Source: Flectonema sp. DT1601
Lineage: Eukaryota; Euglenozoa; Diplonemea; Diplonemida; Diplonemidae
DNA length: 64,000 nucleotides
NCBI GenBank assembly: GCA_964019425.1
Contig: OZ025867.1
Location: 248,001-312,000 of the forward strand
Direction of reading: 5' to 3'
How positions within the stretch are numbered: the stretch's first letter is position 1; every line of letters begins with the position of its first letter. The notes beneath the pieces were generated by a model. That model had not been told where the DNA came from, did no database searches, and was given only the letters and a program-made list of their open reading frames with translations. Position numbers and translations under genes: made by a program. This document shows positions 24,964 to 32,766 of this stretch, piece after piece.

Positions 24964-25039
24964 TCCTCAGCCGGGATTCGAACCCGGGTGTTCGGAATCA
25001 ACAGTAATTGCGATGTACTGACCTCTGTACTACTGAGGA
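24964..25039 (-). tRNA. tRNA-like Pol III unit A (no normal anticodon arm)
   Basis: The minus strand gives a 7-bp acceptor (TCCTCAG/CTGAGGA), a D arm with GTAC/GTAC, and a perfect T arm CCGGG-TTCGAAT-CCCGG, so both A and B boxes are present. A run of eight T follows as terminator. The region where the anticodon arm should be (26 nt) does not form a standard 5-bp stem with a 7-nt loop. It differs from units B and C, which lie at 27,094 and 32,326. It could be a tRNA pseudogene, a tRNA with an unusual intron, or a SINE-like head. Confidence 0.55.
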
Positions 25040-25120
25040 GTACAAAAAAAATTTTTTTTTTATTTCCCCAGATCCTGAAATTGAAATAATATTTTAAAAA
25101 AAATATTATCTCAATTTTTT

Positions 25121-25300
25121 GGTTACACTCGTCTGTGCTTCCAGACTCGTTGTTTTTGTTCTTTTCACTTCTATGTTTGTCTTTCTTTTATAAGTCTGAC
25201 AATTGAAAAAAACGGGAAACATTTGGTGGCTCCACGTGGAAGAGCTGCAACGGAAGTCACGCATCCTAAAATTGGACACACGAAGCTCATTCGGTTCACG
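25121..25300 (-). mobile_element. LINE 3' end copy next to tRNA-like unit A
   Basis: On the minus strand it ends in the same GAGTGTAACC plus A-run as the copy at 1332. It shares the GAAGCACAGACGAGTG segment and the block containing TTGGACACACGAAGCT. An imperfect palindrome (about 25,079-25,114) lies between the A-run and the tRNA-like unit. Confidence 0.6.
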
Positions 25301-25559
25301 GTTTCCTGCACAAACAAACTCTGATAATAAATTATCGACATTTGAACTGGTTAAAGTTTTACAGGCTGGTCTTGTGTACCAAGGCTGTCAGGATTAGTCT
25401 CGGTCCAGAATCGAAACGATTGTTGCCTCGTTTGTAGAAGTGCATTCACTTCTGCATACCAACCTGGCGGGGGCTTGATAACTATGTCTTGTGTTGAGGT
25501 TGCTTCAGATACATATCCACAAATAACGTTGTTGGTAGCTGGCAGCACACAAATCTCAA

Positions 25560-25880
25560 TGAATGAGATGTCAAAATTCCAAAAAGCAGAACGGAGAATT
25601 GCACAATTCAGAACGGGTTCACACCCCTTGCTGAGAGACAAAGGCGTACAACTGAAGTGCCCTTTTTGTAGACTGACGGACTCATCACCTAGACTTGATG
25701 TTTAACTGCATGGACGCATCAGAAATGGAACAATTGGATCTGTCATGGAAGAAGCGAAGATTCCCGAGCTACAGCTCGAATATTGGAACGGAGAATAAGA
25801 CTTCATCAGGGTTACCACTCCAGAGAAGTGCAAGGAACAGCTTGATGATGTTGTGCCACCTGTAAAGAACCCAAAACTTG
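25560..25880 (+). mobile_element. LINE C-terminal zinc-finger fragment, plus orientation
   Basis: It encodes RIAQFRTGSHPLLR, then LKCPFCRLTDSS, the same block as IARFRTGSHPLLR, IKCPFCKRTDSS on the minus strand at 27,900-28,030. The match continues downstream at DNA level (GGAACAATTGGATC, GAAGCGA) but the frame is lost. Its orientation is opposite to the flanking LINE pieces, so the block has been inverted. Non-functional. Confidence 0.65.
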
Positions 25881-26370
25881 AATTGCCAACTCTACACCCA
25901 ATGCTTCAGCGAACACGTTGCTGATCTCTCTCTTACGTATTCAAGTTCATGTGTATCAGGGAGCCCATTGGGTTCCGTCTCTGGACGGCTTACCCTCCCG
26001 AAGTCGAGTAGCTGTACATCAGCACTACCGAAGCTTTTAAATACTGAGGAAAGCCGCTCTTCCTGACGAGCTCCAGAAGGTGCTTTCTCATGTCACTTTT
26101 AATCCGCGATTTGTGCGTCATGCGACAGGCCATCGGTTAGGTGCTTGTCTGTCAATTGTTTAAATCGCATCATGTCAGCTTCCCAGATTAAAGGACTGGT
26201 CGGTGTGCATTGACTACGTAAGTTCCCTGACGATTTCCAAGATATGCTATGCGTTTAAAAGAGTTTCGTCCTTTTTTGCGGGTTTGAGCCTGAAACTACG
26301 CGAGCAGCAGTGAGTGATTGATTCTGTCGAATGCTGTGAATTCGAATGACAGGATCACTGATTGTTTGAT
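25881..26370 (-). mobile_element. LINE reverse transcriptase fragment, minus strand
   Basis: The minus-strand translation near 26,300-26,350 gives FEFTAFDRINHSLLLA, which fits RT motif A of non-LTR elements (F-D---AFD-V-H--L). RIAYLGNRQGTYVVNA follows near 26,215-26,260 in another frame and fits the region just after it. Stops and frame changes occur throughout. The same DNA is found as a short plus-strand fragment near 1.1 kb. Confidence 0.55.
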
Positions 26371-26599
26371 CGTTTCATCGGACGATTTCCAGGACACGTT
26401 TACAGCTTGAAAGGTGTTCTATGCTCGTACGAGACAGGTTCTACAGCATTTCATTGTGGGCGCCAGCTTTCCGCACTTTTAATTTTTCTGATAGCATCAA
26501 TTGTAAAGTTACGTGCCTTTTGACTTCGTTGATTGTGTCACATTTGCTCGAGTATCATTGAGTCATCAAAGAATATAACATCTGGAGACGTGCACCTTC

Positions 26600-26965
26600 A
26601 GGTCTATTGGCTATCAACAAGTCATTATGATCTGCCCATTCATTTAATACTTGTTTTTGACGACCATGTCAGATAGTTTTGATTCCGGGTATAACATTGC
26701 GTTAGGCGGAATTTTAACATTTACAATATCAATAGTATTTCCAATTTTAACAACAATAACTTTTGGGTTATCCTTGTTGGATTGAATTTGAACTGTCACA
26801 CGAGTCTGGGTCAGACATTTCGAGCGCAGTAACTCTTTGGCCCATGCTTCTTGGAAGCAGAGGACATCAAGAGCAATGCGGATGGGATTCTCTGAATAAG
26901 ATCCTTTATTTCCAAATGAGCGGCAGTTGTAGGCAATCTGCAGGTGATCACTAATTGATTCCAGA
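26600..26965 (-). mobile_element. LINE AP-endonuclease fragment, minus strand
   Basis: The minus strand encodes SDHLQIAYNCRSFGNKG, then IRIALDVLCFQEAW. These match the N-terminal motifs of APE-type LINE endonucleases (the Asn of the first strand and the QE pair). The frame runs about 100 residues and ends at a stop near 26,640. With the RT piece to its left, it forms an EN-RT order on the minus strand. Confidence 0.6.
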
Positions 26966-27093
26966 GTTTCTCTTACTTTTTGATTAAAGCTACCTTAAGT
27001 CGCGGAAACGTGGAACGATCTTTTTAACATGATAGTTATTGAACTGTCCCAGATGTCTTGTCTATTCGACCAATACAGTACTAAAAAGAATTA

Positions 27094-27171
27094 TCCTCAG
27101 CCGGGATTCGAACCCGGGTATTCGTAACCAACTTCTCAATTGCGATGTACTGACCTCTGTACTACTGAGGA
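27094..27171 (-). tRNA. tRNA-like Pol III unit B
   Basis: It has the same acceptor, D arm and T arm as unit A. The central region is 28 nt and pairs only as TCGCA with TACGA (one mismatch) around a 14-nt loop, so no standard anticodon can be named. A T-run (TTCTTTTTAG on the minus strand) follows. It is nearly identical to unit C. Confidence 0.5.
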
Positions 27172-27599
27172 ATATGTCAACAATTTTTTTTTATTTATTT
27201 AGTCACATCCCCCCTGTCTATTTTTTTCAAAGAATTGTTGATTTTAAGCAAGTAATTTGTAGGTGAAACCTACACTCTGCCGTATTACATTATACCCTGG
27301 TTTTGGTTTCCCAGGGCTCATTAATTCAAAATTGAATAACTCGATTCCGTACTGCACTGAATGACAACACGGAAAAAGAGATGTGTATGCGGCTAAGTTA
27401 GAAACATTTATTATAATGTAAAGTATTTACGTCAATCGCAGAGTATACCTACACTAACATTACCTTTAGTCACTGTATCTCAGAACTAATGTTAAATTAT
27501 CGTTATGTTGTTTATGATACAAAACATTTGTATTTTACGTACAAACTCGAACAGTTAACCCCCCTGTCTTTCCACTTTATTTTTCTTCATTCGGACGAA
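27172..27599. other. Unassigned segment inside the island
   Basis: No coding region, repeat or RNA gene was recognised. It is AT-rich and separates tRNA-like unit B from the LINE 3' UTR copy. Confidence 0.4.
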
Positions 27600-28252
27600 A
27601 TTCTTTTGTAGTTAAACTCCTGGGTGCAACCGTCTTCTTTGTTCATTGTTGTTTTCACTTCAATGTTTGCTTTTCTTTTTTCACTTTCTTTTAAAGTCTG
27701 ATTAAAGGAGTGTGATAAGGGAGAATGATACTAATGAATTAGCAACTACCAATCAGTTAACAGTTTAATAAACCTGTCTGTTGTTCCAAATGCCTTCGCG
27801 TCGCAAACATTATTGAAAGATTTAGTTTAGTCTCGGAGATTCTCGCTTCCTGAATGTTCGATCCAATTGTTCCTTCTCTAATGCGGACCACGTCACCATC
27901 CTCGCAATCAAGTATTAGATGTCGGGCAGAAGAGTCTGTTCTTTTGCAGAAGGGGCACTTTATCGGTAGTTCATTTACCCTGAGCAGGGGGTGAGAGCCC
28001 GTTCTGAACCTGGCTATACTGGTTTGCTCTTAACATCTTTCAAGATTTCCTTGAGTTCCAGTTTGTCATCCTTGTCATGTGATTCAATCCCTACATGAGC
28101 AATTGAAGGTGGACGAACGAACCCAATTTCCTAATCCCTTCCAGCATTGAAAGGGAGTTTAGTTTCCTCTGCGCAGCAATTCCGCCTCGCAGCTCATCGA
28201 CTTTGAATCACTGAAGATTCTCGTGACTCCATATCTGGGGCCGAAGACTGAG
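27600..28252 (-). mobile_element. 5'-truncated LINE: RNase H end, zinc finger and 3' UTR
   Basis: On the minus strand, from 28,140, it encodes IAHVGIESHDKDDKLELKEI. This fits the last motif of LINE RNase H domains (HVGI-GNE-AD-LAK). An in-frame TAG separates this from IARFRTGSHPLLR and a C-terminal zinc finger with CPFC, HLILDC. The ORF ends at TAA near 27,758 and runs into the diverged 3' UTR repeat. The 5' edge abuts the duplicated surface-gene segment. An APE-RT-RNase H-zinc finger order suggests an I/ingi-like or related clade (inference). Confidence 0.65.
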
Positions 28253-28463
28253 TCCAAATAAGTTAACTGTGACCGTTACCGAGTCTATTCACTATTATGA
28301 AATTCAGCAAGAGAGTAGTGCTGATTATTTACAACAGTCTGTTGTTGTGTTTGTTGTTCTCTTAGCTTTGTTATAATCATTAGTTAGTTTTGATCAGTTA
28401 ACTATTATCCATTTACCTTTCTGTTCATTTACTTATCTGCGTTATATCAACAATCTATCTTAC
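28253..28463 (+). repeat. Duplicated 3' end of the giant surface gene, copy 2 (211 bp)
   Basis: It repeats 24,268-24,485 with 7 bp fewer in total. It carries the final codons and stop of the surface gene but is cut off from the rest of that gene. It lies between the truncated LINE and the Penelope-like element. Confidence 0.9.
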
Positions 28464-28471
28464 TTCTTTGA
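28458..28471 (+). repeat. 14-bp direct repeat, left flank of the Penelope-like element
   Basis: TCTTACTTCTTTGA recurs exactly at 31,408-31,421. The two copies bracket the element and look like a target-site duplication. Confidence 0.6.
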
Positions 28472-28472
28472 G

Positions 28473-29081
28473 TTGAATCCAGCAACACTACGCCGTCTCA
28501 AAAACAAAAAGGAAGCAAACAGCTACTGGCTTAAACTGAACGTCAGCCACAAGGCCTTAGATGGATTGAATCTAGGAGCAATTCTACACAGTGACGAAGT
28601 TAAGGCAGTCTGTCCAAATTTAAAAACCTTAAGCAGAACTAGAATCTGTCACAAACTGGGTACAACTGTAGGAGATATTGTATTAAACGCCACTTCTGTT
28701 GGGAATGGATGCGATGAACCCCTCTGTTCACCATGTCCCTGTTGTACTCTCGTTCCAGGAAGTATTAAATTCGATGGCCACGCCTGCGGTCTAGCAGTAA
28801 ATCTTCCCGTATCTGCCGAATTACGAGATTTCTTTGCACGAGGACAGAAATTCAGAGTTCCAAAGCACCCCGCTGCAGCAATGGACTCGCTCGAAAGCGA
28901 CATAGCAGTTTACGTAGATAAAGCTTACAGAAACACCACTGACGATATTAAACTTCGCTTCAAAAACGTAATTCTTAAGCATCTCCACACCAAACTGAGC
29001 CGAGGCCTTTCATTCCTTGACTCCCCGCTGTCAAGCAAAGCTCTCAAAGAACTTCACTACAAAATTCGATGGTTCTCTTAA
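28473..29081 (+). pseudogene. Penelope-like RT, N-terminal part
   Basis: It is open without an ATG at the element's left edge. Residues LAVNLPVSAELRDFFARGQK match the block before the RT core of Penelope-like proteins (VxNLS, then LxxGxKF). A CSPCPCC cluster precedes it, and an amphipathic helical segment with LHTKLSRG follows. The frame ends just where the next ORF opens (13-nt overlap). The protein N-terminus is missing. Confidence 0.7.
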
Positions 29082-30946
29082 AAGTAGACAAAGGACAACA
29101 TGATATTGGTTTCATCTGTAAATCCTTCTACCTGAGTCTCCTCAGCAAACAATTGGGAGGTCCAGCCTATCAACAATTGAAAGCAACAGAGGAAATCACT
29201 CTAGCCTTCTTAGCTGAGAATAATAAAATCTTAGGAAACAAGCATGCAGATAGGCTACCACATCTCTACGGCATGATTAAATTGCACAAGTCAGCTATTG
29301 GGATGAGATGGATTTCGGGAGCCTCTTCACTCACAGGAACGGAGAAGCAGCGTCAATTAGACAAGGAGCACAAAACGGCACCCGCAACAGCCACAACACA
29401 CGCCCATCTGCATCTATCAAGTATTCTTAAAAATGTAATGGCTTTACTAAAAGAAAAAGATATGAATTCAAAATACAAACGTTATTGGATAGTCGAATCT
29501 GATAAAGACATAGCTGCTGATATTAAGTTAAACACAACGCGACTAAAAGGCCTATCTCCCAAGACACACGACTTCACTACGATGTATACACGACTACCCC
29601 ACCAGGAAATCAAAGATAAAGTGAATGAAGCAATTAAAGAAGCATTCGAATTCAAGAATATTATGCGACTTGAATCTAATGACCCTGCGACCTACCGTGC
29701 TTTATCACAGTTGGAATGTAGAGCGCTTCTAAGCTTTTGTGTGGATAATTCTCTAATTTCAATGAGAGGAAAACTATGGAGACAAGTAGTTGGCATTCCC
29801 ATGGGCGGCAACGCAAGTAGCGATATAGCTAATCTCTACTGTTACAGAATCGAATCTAAATTTATGGATGACCTTGTAACAAAAGGAGAGTTAGATTTAG
29901 CACGCAAACACGACTACTCTTGCCGGTACATAGACGATTTCCTTACATGGAACTGCAACCCACCACCAGCAGAATTATACTCCATGAACTACACCGAGAC
30001 CTCTAATGGTATTGATGATGTTTCATACATTGGAATTAGAATCCGAATTGAAACCACCAGATCAAACAACAGGTGGATACGTCTTAGCGTTAACGACAAA
30101 GCGCGTGGTTGGCATATCATACCAACAAGATTCACCCACCAGCACTCAGCTGCTCAAGAATCGATGGGTACTGGCATCTTCACCACCATGCTCCTACGAG
30201 CACTCAGAATCTGTAATAATCAGGCGGATCTTCTACAAGAGCTCGAGTTCGTAACATACAGACTACTCAACCGAGGATACAAGTTTAAGAACCTCGCAGT
30301 AGCTTGTCACAGCTTTATCAACTTATATATTGACGATGGCAATGTTGCAGCTGCAATTCGAAGACGACTAAATATTACTTCCGAAAAGTTTAATCATGGT
30401 ATCCCTGTAAGCGACGAAAAAGACACCATTAATCATAAAAGTTCCACACTTCACACCTTAGACAAACGATTCCCAATACAATCACATCAATCTTCAGGGG
30501 AAGGTCTAATTGGAGGTGAGTGTGGATGGGCATCGCTGAATTTTGTTGCAGACCATCTTTATCTTGACCGAATTAATTTCAGCTATTTGCAAGAACTACA
30601 ACAAACATTCTACGAAGAACATCAAAAAGTAGAACCTGGCAGCAACGAGCAAAAACCATCCCCGGATGGCTGGTTCTCTTTAACCGTTCTGGGGGTAGCA
30701 AGTAAACATAAACTCAACAGGGAAATCCACCAATATGTAGATCCCAGTTCTATGGACTACCCAACAATAGCCGCCGCATTCATTTTAAACAAAAAGCTGG
30801 TGCTAGAATGTCACACTACATGGTGGCCCTTGTCTCCTTTGATTCCATTATTGTTAGAGACATTCTCAAAGGAGCGACAGACCGACGATTATCATTCGAC
30901 CATTTTGACAGACATTTTAAACGCCCAGAATATTGTTTTCACATGA
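29069..30946 (+). pseudogene. Penelope-like reverse transcriptase core, with the start of a Josephin-like domain
   Basis: RT landmarks in order: LLKVDKGQHDIGFI (early RT block, like ITKADKGN), LPHLYGMIKLHK (like fYGLPKIHK), THDFTTMYTRLPH (motif A, like DVTSLFTNIP), VGIPMGGNASSDIANLYCY (motif B) and YIDDF at residues 287-291 (motif C, catalytic aspartates). The blocks and their order are those of Penelope-like elements, which are related to telomerase, not of LINEs. The region after the thumb carries no GIY-YIG nuclease. At residue 485 it instead has GECGWASLNFVADH, followed by PDGWFSLTVLGVAS. These fit the catalytic Cys block and the DxGFFSIQVI block of Josephin-type deubiquitinases. Confidence 0.75.
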
Positions 30947-31128
30947 TTTTAAGAAAAACTCTGCAGGATAATAATAATGATAACGACTGTACCATGGCAC
31001 CCTCGAATGAAGGAATTCTACTCCTCACCAACACTAAGGAAAAGCGCAAGAAAGACGACTACAGCTCCGATGAAGGAGAACTCGCACTCGTAATAAAACG
31101 AACAGATGTAGAAGAGATAGAACGCTGA
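30808..31128 (+). pseudogene. Josephin-like C-terminal part in a second frame
   Basis: It overlaps the end of the RT frame. It begins MSHYMVALVSFDSIIVRDIL, which fits the catalytic His strand and the following acidic/Asn position of Josephin domains (EHWFTVRKLGKQWFNLNSLL in ataxin-3). A charged tail with KEKRKKDDYSSDEGE ends at TGA. The Cys block lies in the preceding frame, so the domain as seen is split between two frames. Confidence 0.5.
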
Positions 31129-31256
31129 TCAAAAGCAAATATATGCTAGCCCGTCCTGGCGAGCTCCGATGGACATTAGGAAATCAGTTCTTTTGAAATA
31201 GACCAATTGATAGATCCGATTTATTATTTAACTGGAATGAAGTCCCTTAGAACTTA

Positions 31257-31311
31257 CTGATGAAGGCCTAAGAGGGACAAGTAGTATAAGATTAAGGCCT
31301 GAAACTACGTA
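31257..31311 (+). ncRNA. Hammerhead-ribozyme-like core
   Basis: CTGATGA (31,257-31,263) is followed at once by AGGCCT. After a 25-nt loop comes the exactly pairing AGGCCT (31,295-31,300), then GAAAC, a 3-nt loop and GTA (31,309-31,311). This is the conserved core order of a type I hammerhead: CUGAUGA, stem II, GAAA, minimal stem III, NUH cleavage triplet. Penelope-like elements are known to carry such ribozymes. A convincing stem I is not seen, so this copy may be degenerate. Confidence 0.55.
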
Positions 31312-31407
31312 TTCCACAGTGTATTATGGAACAGCAGAACAATGTGTTTTTATAACTTTTCTTTTTTATATTTTATTTTAGTGCACTTTTTTATAATAAA
31401 CTCATAT

Positions 31408-31421
31408 TCTTACTTCTTTGA
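31408..31421 (+). repeat. 14-bp direct repeat, right flank of the Penelope-like element
   Basis: Exact copy of 28,458-28,471. See the left-flank entry. Confidence 0.6.
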
Positions 31422-31439
31422 AGTTTTTTTGTTTGACAG
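31422..31439 (+). promoter_or_regulatory. Pyrimidine-rich AG acceptor before the methyltransferase
   Basis: AGTTTTTTTGTTTGACAG ends 11 nt before the ATG at 31,451. It is a pre-ATG acceptor-like site of the T-rich class. Confidence 0.45.
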
Positions 31440-31450
31440 GTTTTTAAATA

Positions 31451-32296
31451 ATGAAGTTACTCTATCGAATTAGTATCAGAAACAAGTCTATGACAGCTAA
31501 GGGTATGAAGAGCTCTCCATTCTGGGATGACATATCTGTCCGATGGGATGATCACTTCTTTCATCGACACTGTGAAGGTCACATGAATGGTTTGTTAGAT
31601 TTAGCGATAAGTATCTCACCTGATAAACTAATAATTGATGTGGGTGCAGGAGATGGTGATTTTACTGAAAAACTTCGTCAACAAAACTGTTGGAAGATAG
31701 TACCCGTTGATTACTCTCCCAAGATGGTCGATAAAATGAGAAATCGCTTCGATGATAAAAACATAACACCGACAGTTGCTGATGCTGGGGATTTACAAAG
31801 TGTGGTTCACGGTGTAGTTGGAGGAGCATTCGCTAATTTTTCAATTATATTTATGCCTAATCCCTTAGAAGGTATCAGGTCAATGTCACAAGTAGTATCT
31901 CCACAGGGAGGCGTAATAGGATTTACTTCCTGGTCAAGATTAGAATCCAACCCTCTGATAACCACAATTTATGAGAGTCTGAATAAGGCAGGTATGCACC
32001 CCCCAGGATCTCCATTTCCAGCCCCGGCACTTGAAAATTTCTCTCTTCCAAGCAGTGAAAAATGCCTGCATGCTTTGGACAGTACTCAAATTCAATTCTC
32101 TTCTGTATCTTCTAAGGAATACTTCTTCCCCGACCCTCTCTGTGACGATGAACTGATTGATAATATCGTTCGCAGTTTCTGCCCCAAAAAAGAAAATCCA
32201 ATTTTGAGAGAATCCCTGACTCAAGCGATACCTTTACTGGGGGAAGACGAGAGAGGGACTCGCGCTATGTTAACTACTGCGGTAAGGATGGCATAA
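31451..32296 (+). CDS. SAM-dependent class I methyltransferase, 281 aa, single exon
   Basis: Starts at the ATG at 31,451 and ends at TAA. Residues about 58-80 carry the class I SAM-binding motif LIIDVGAGDGDFTEKL. An acidic loop (IVPVDYSPKMVDKMR, the Asp pairing with the SAM ribose) and TVADAGDL (adenine-binding region) follow. The overall pattern, with a late IGFTSWSRLESNPL strand, resembles UbiE/COQ5- or methyltransferase-11-type enzymes. The substrate cannot be told. It is unrelated in detail to the AS3MT gene at the window start. The 3' end is followed within 30 bp by tRNA-like unit C, and the 5' side by the retroelement island. Confidence 0.75.
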   Translation: MKLLYRISIRNKSMTAKGMKSSPFWDDISVRWDDHFFHRHCEGHMNGLLDLAISISPDKLIIDVGAGDGDFTEKLRQQNCWKIVPVDYSPKMVDKMRNRFDDKNITPTVADAGDLQSVVHGVVGGAFANFSIIFMPNPLEGIRSMSQVVSPQGGVIGFTSWSRLESNPLITTIYESLNKAGMHPPGSPFPAPALENFSLPSSEKCLHALDSTQIQFSSVSSKEYFFPDPLCDDELIDNIVRSFCPKKENPILRESLTQAIPLLGEDERGTRAMLTTAVRMA

Positions 32297-32325
32297 TTAA
32301 AAATTACTGTACTAAAGAAAAATGA

Positions 32326-32403
32326 TCCTCAGCCGGGATTCGAACCCGGGTATTCGTAACCAACTTCTCAATTGCGATGTACTGACCTCTATACTACTGA
32401 GGA
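32326..32403 (-). tRNA. tRNA-like Pol III unit C
   Basis: Nearly identical to unit B at 27,094, with one visible difference in the D region (TATA for TACA). Acceptor and T arm are intact, and the anticodon arm is again aberrant. A CATTTTTCTTT stretch follows as possible terminator. A LINE 3' UTR relic lies just upstream on the minus strand. Confidence 0.5.
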
Positions 32404-32419
32404 GTCTGTTTGTAATTTT

Positions 32420-32575
32420 TTTTATACTTTCCTTTGGTTTAAGTCTGACAATTGAAAAAAACACGGAGGACGTCGGAAGAGCGGCAACGGAAATAAAGTA
32501 TTAGTCACGCATCCTTAAATTGCTCGTTCGGTTACCATTCGTGCTATCGTTGAGGACAAAGAGTCTTATTTTTCC
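32420..32575 (-). mobile_element. LINE 3' UTR relic next to tRNA-like unit C
   Basis: It shares TTTGGTTTAAGTCTGACA, GAAGAGCGGCAACGG and TTCGGTTACCATTC with the 1332-1578 copy. The terminal GAGTGTAACC block is missing, so it is a partial copy in the same position relative to a tRNA-like unit. Confidence 0.55.
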
Positions 32576-32742
32576 AGCTTAGTGGACAACTTTTTTGTTG
32601 GTCGGAAGCTTTTTTTTAGAATTTTCCCTTTATTATTTGTTTACGTTGAAACTTTTTTCAGTTGAGGTTTTATAACACGGAACCAATTTTGGTTACTATT
32701 TTAACTGTTACCTTACGGTCGCTAAAGGATGGACGCACATAA

Positions 32743-32757
32743 CTTTTTTCTCAACAG
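32743..32757 (+). promoter_or_regulatory. Pyrimidine-rich AG acceptor before PPAN
   Basis: CTTTTTTCTCAACAG ends 9 nt before the ATG at 32,767. It contrasts with the A/C-rich acceptors of this gene's own two introns (CACACCACAG, ACCAAAACAG). Confidence 0.5.
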
Positions 32758-32766
32758 CAACATCCG

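Larger units (their letters stand above)
28472..31407 (+). mobile_element. Penelope-like retroelement (5'-truncated) with a Josephin-like domain
   Basis: It is about 2.9 kb between 14-bp direct repeats. It carries a Penelope-type reverse transcriptase, a C-terminal cysteine-peptidase-like domain and a hammerhead-like core in the 3' region. The coding potential begins at the left edge without a start codon, which fits 5' truncation during insertion. The reading frame changes about twice, so the copy is probably dead unless frameshifting is used. No GIY-YIG endonuclease is visible. Confidence 0.75.

Noticed and set aside
26280-26300. A second GCCTGAAACTACG as in the hammerhead core
   Set aside because: No CTGATGA or pairing stem II lies upstream; it sits in LINE RT sequence and is probably a chance match.
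30450-31128. GIY-YIG endonuclease at the end of the Penelope-like element
   Set aside because: No GIY...YIG strands or the following Arg/Glu pattern are visible; the region fits a Josephin-like fold better.
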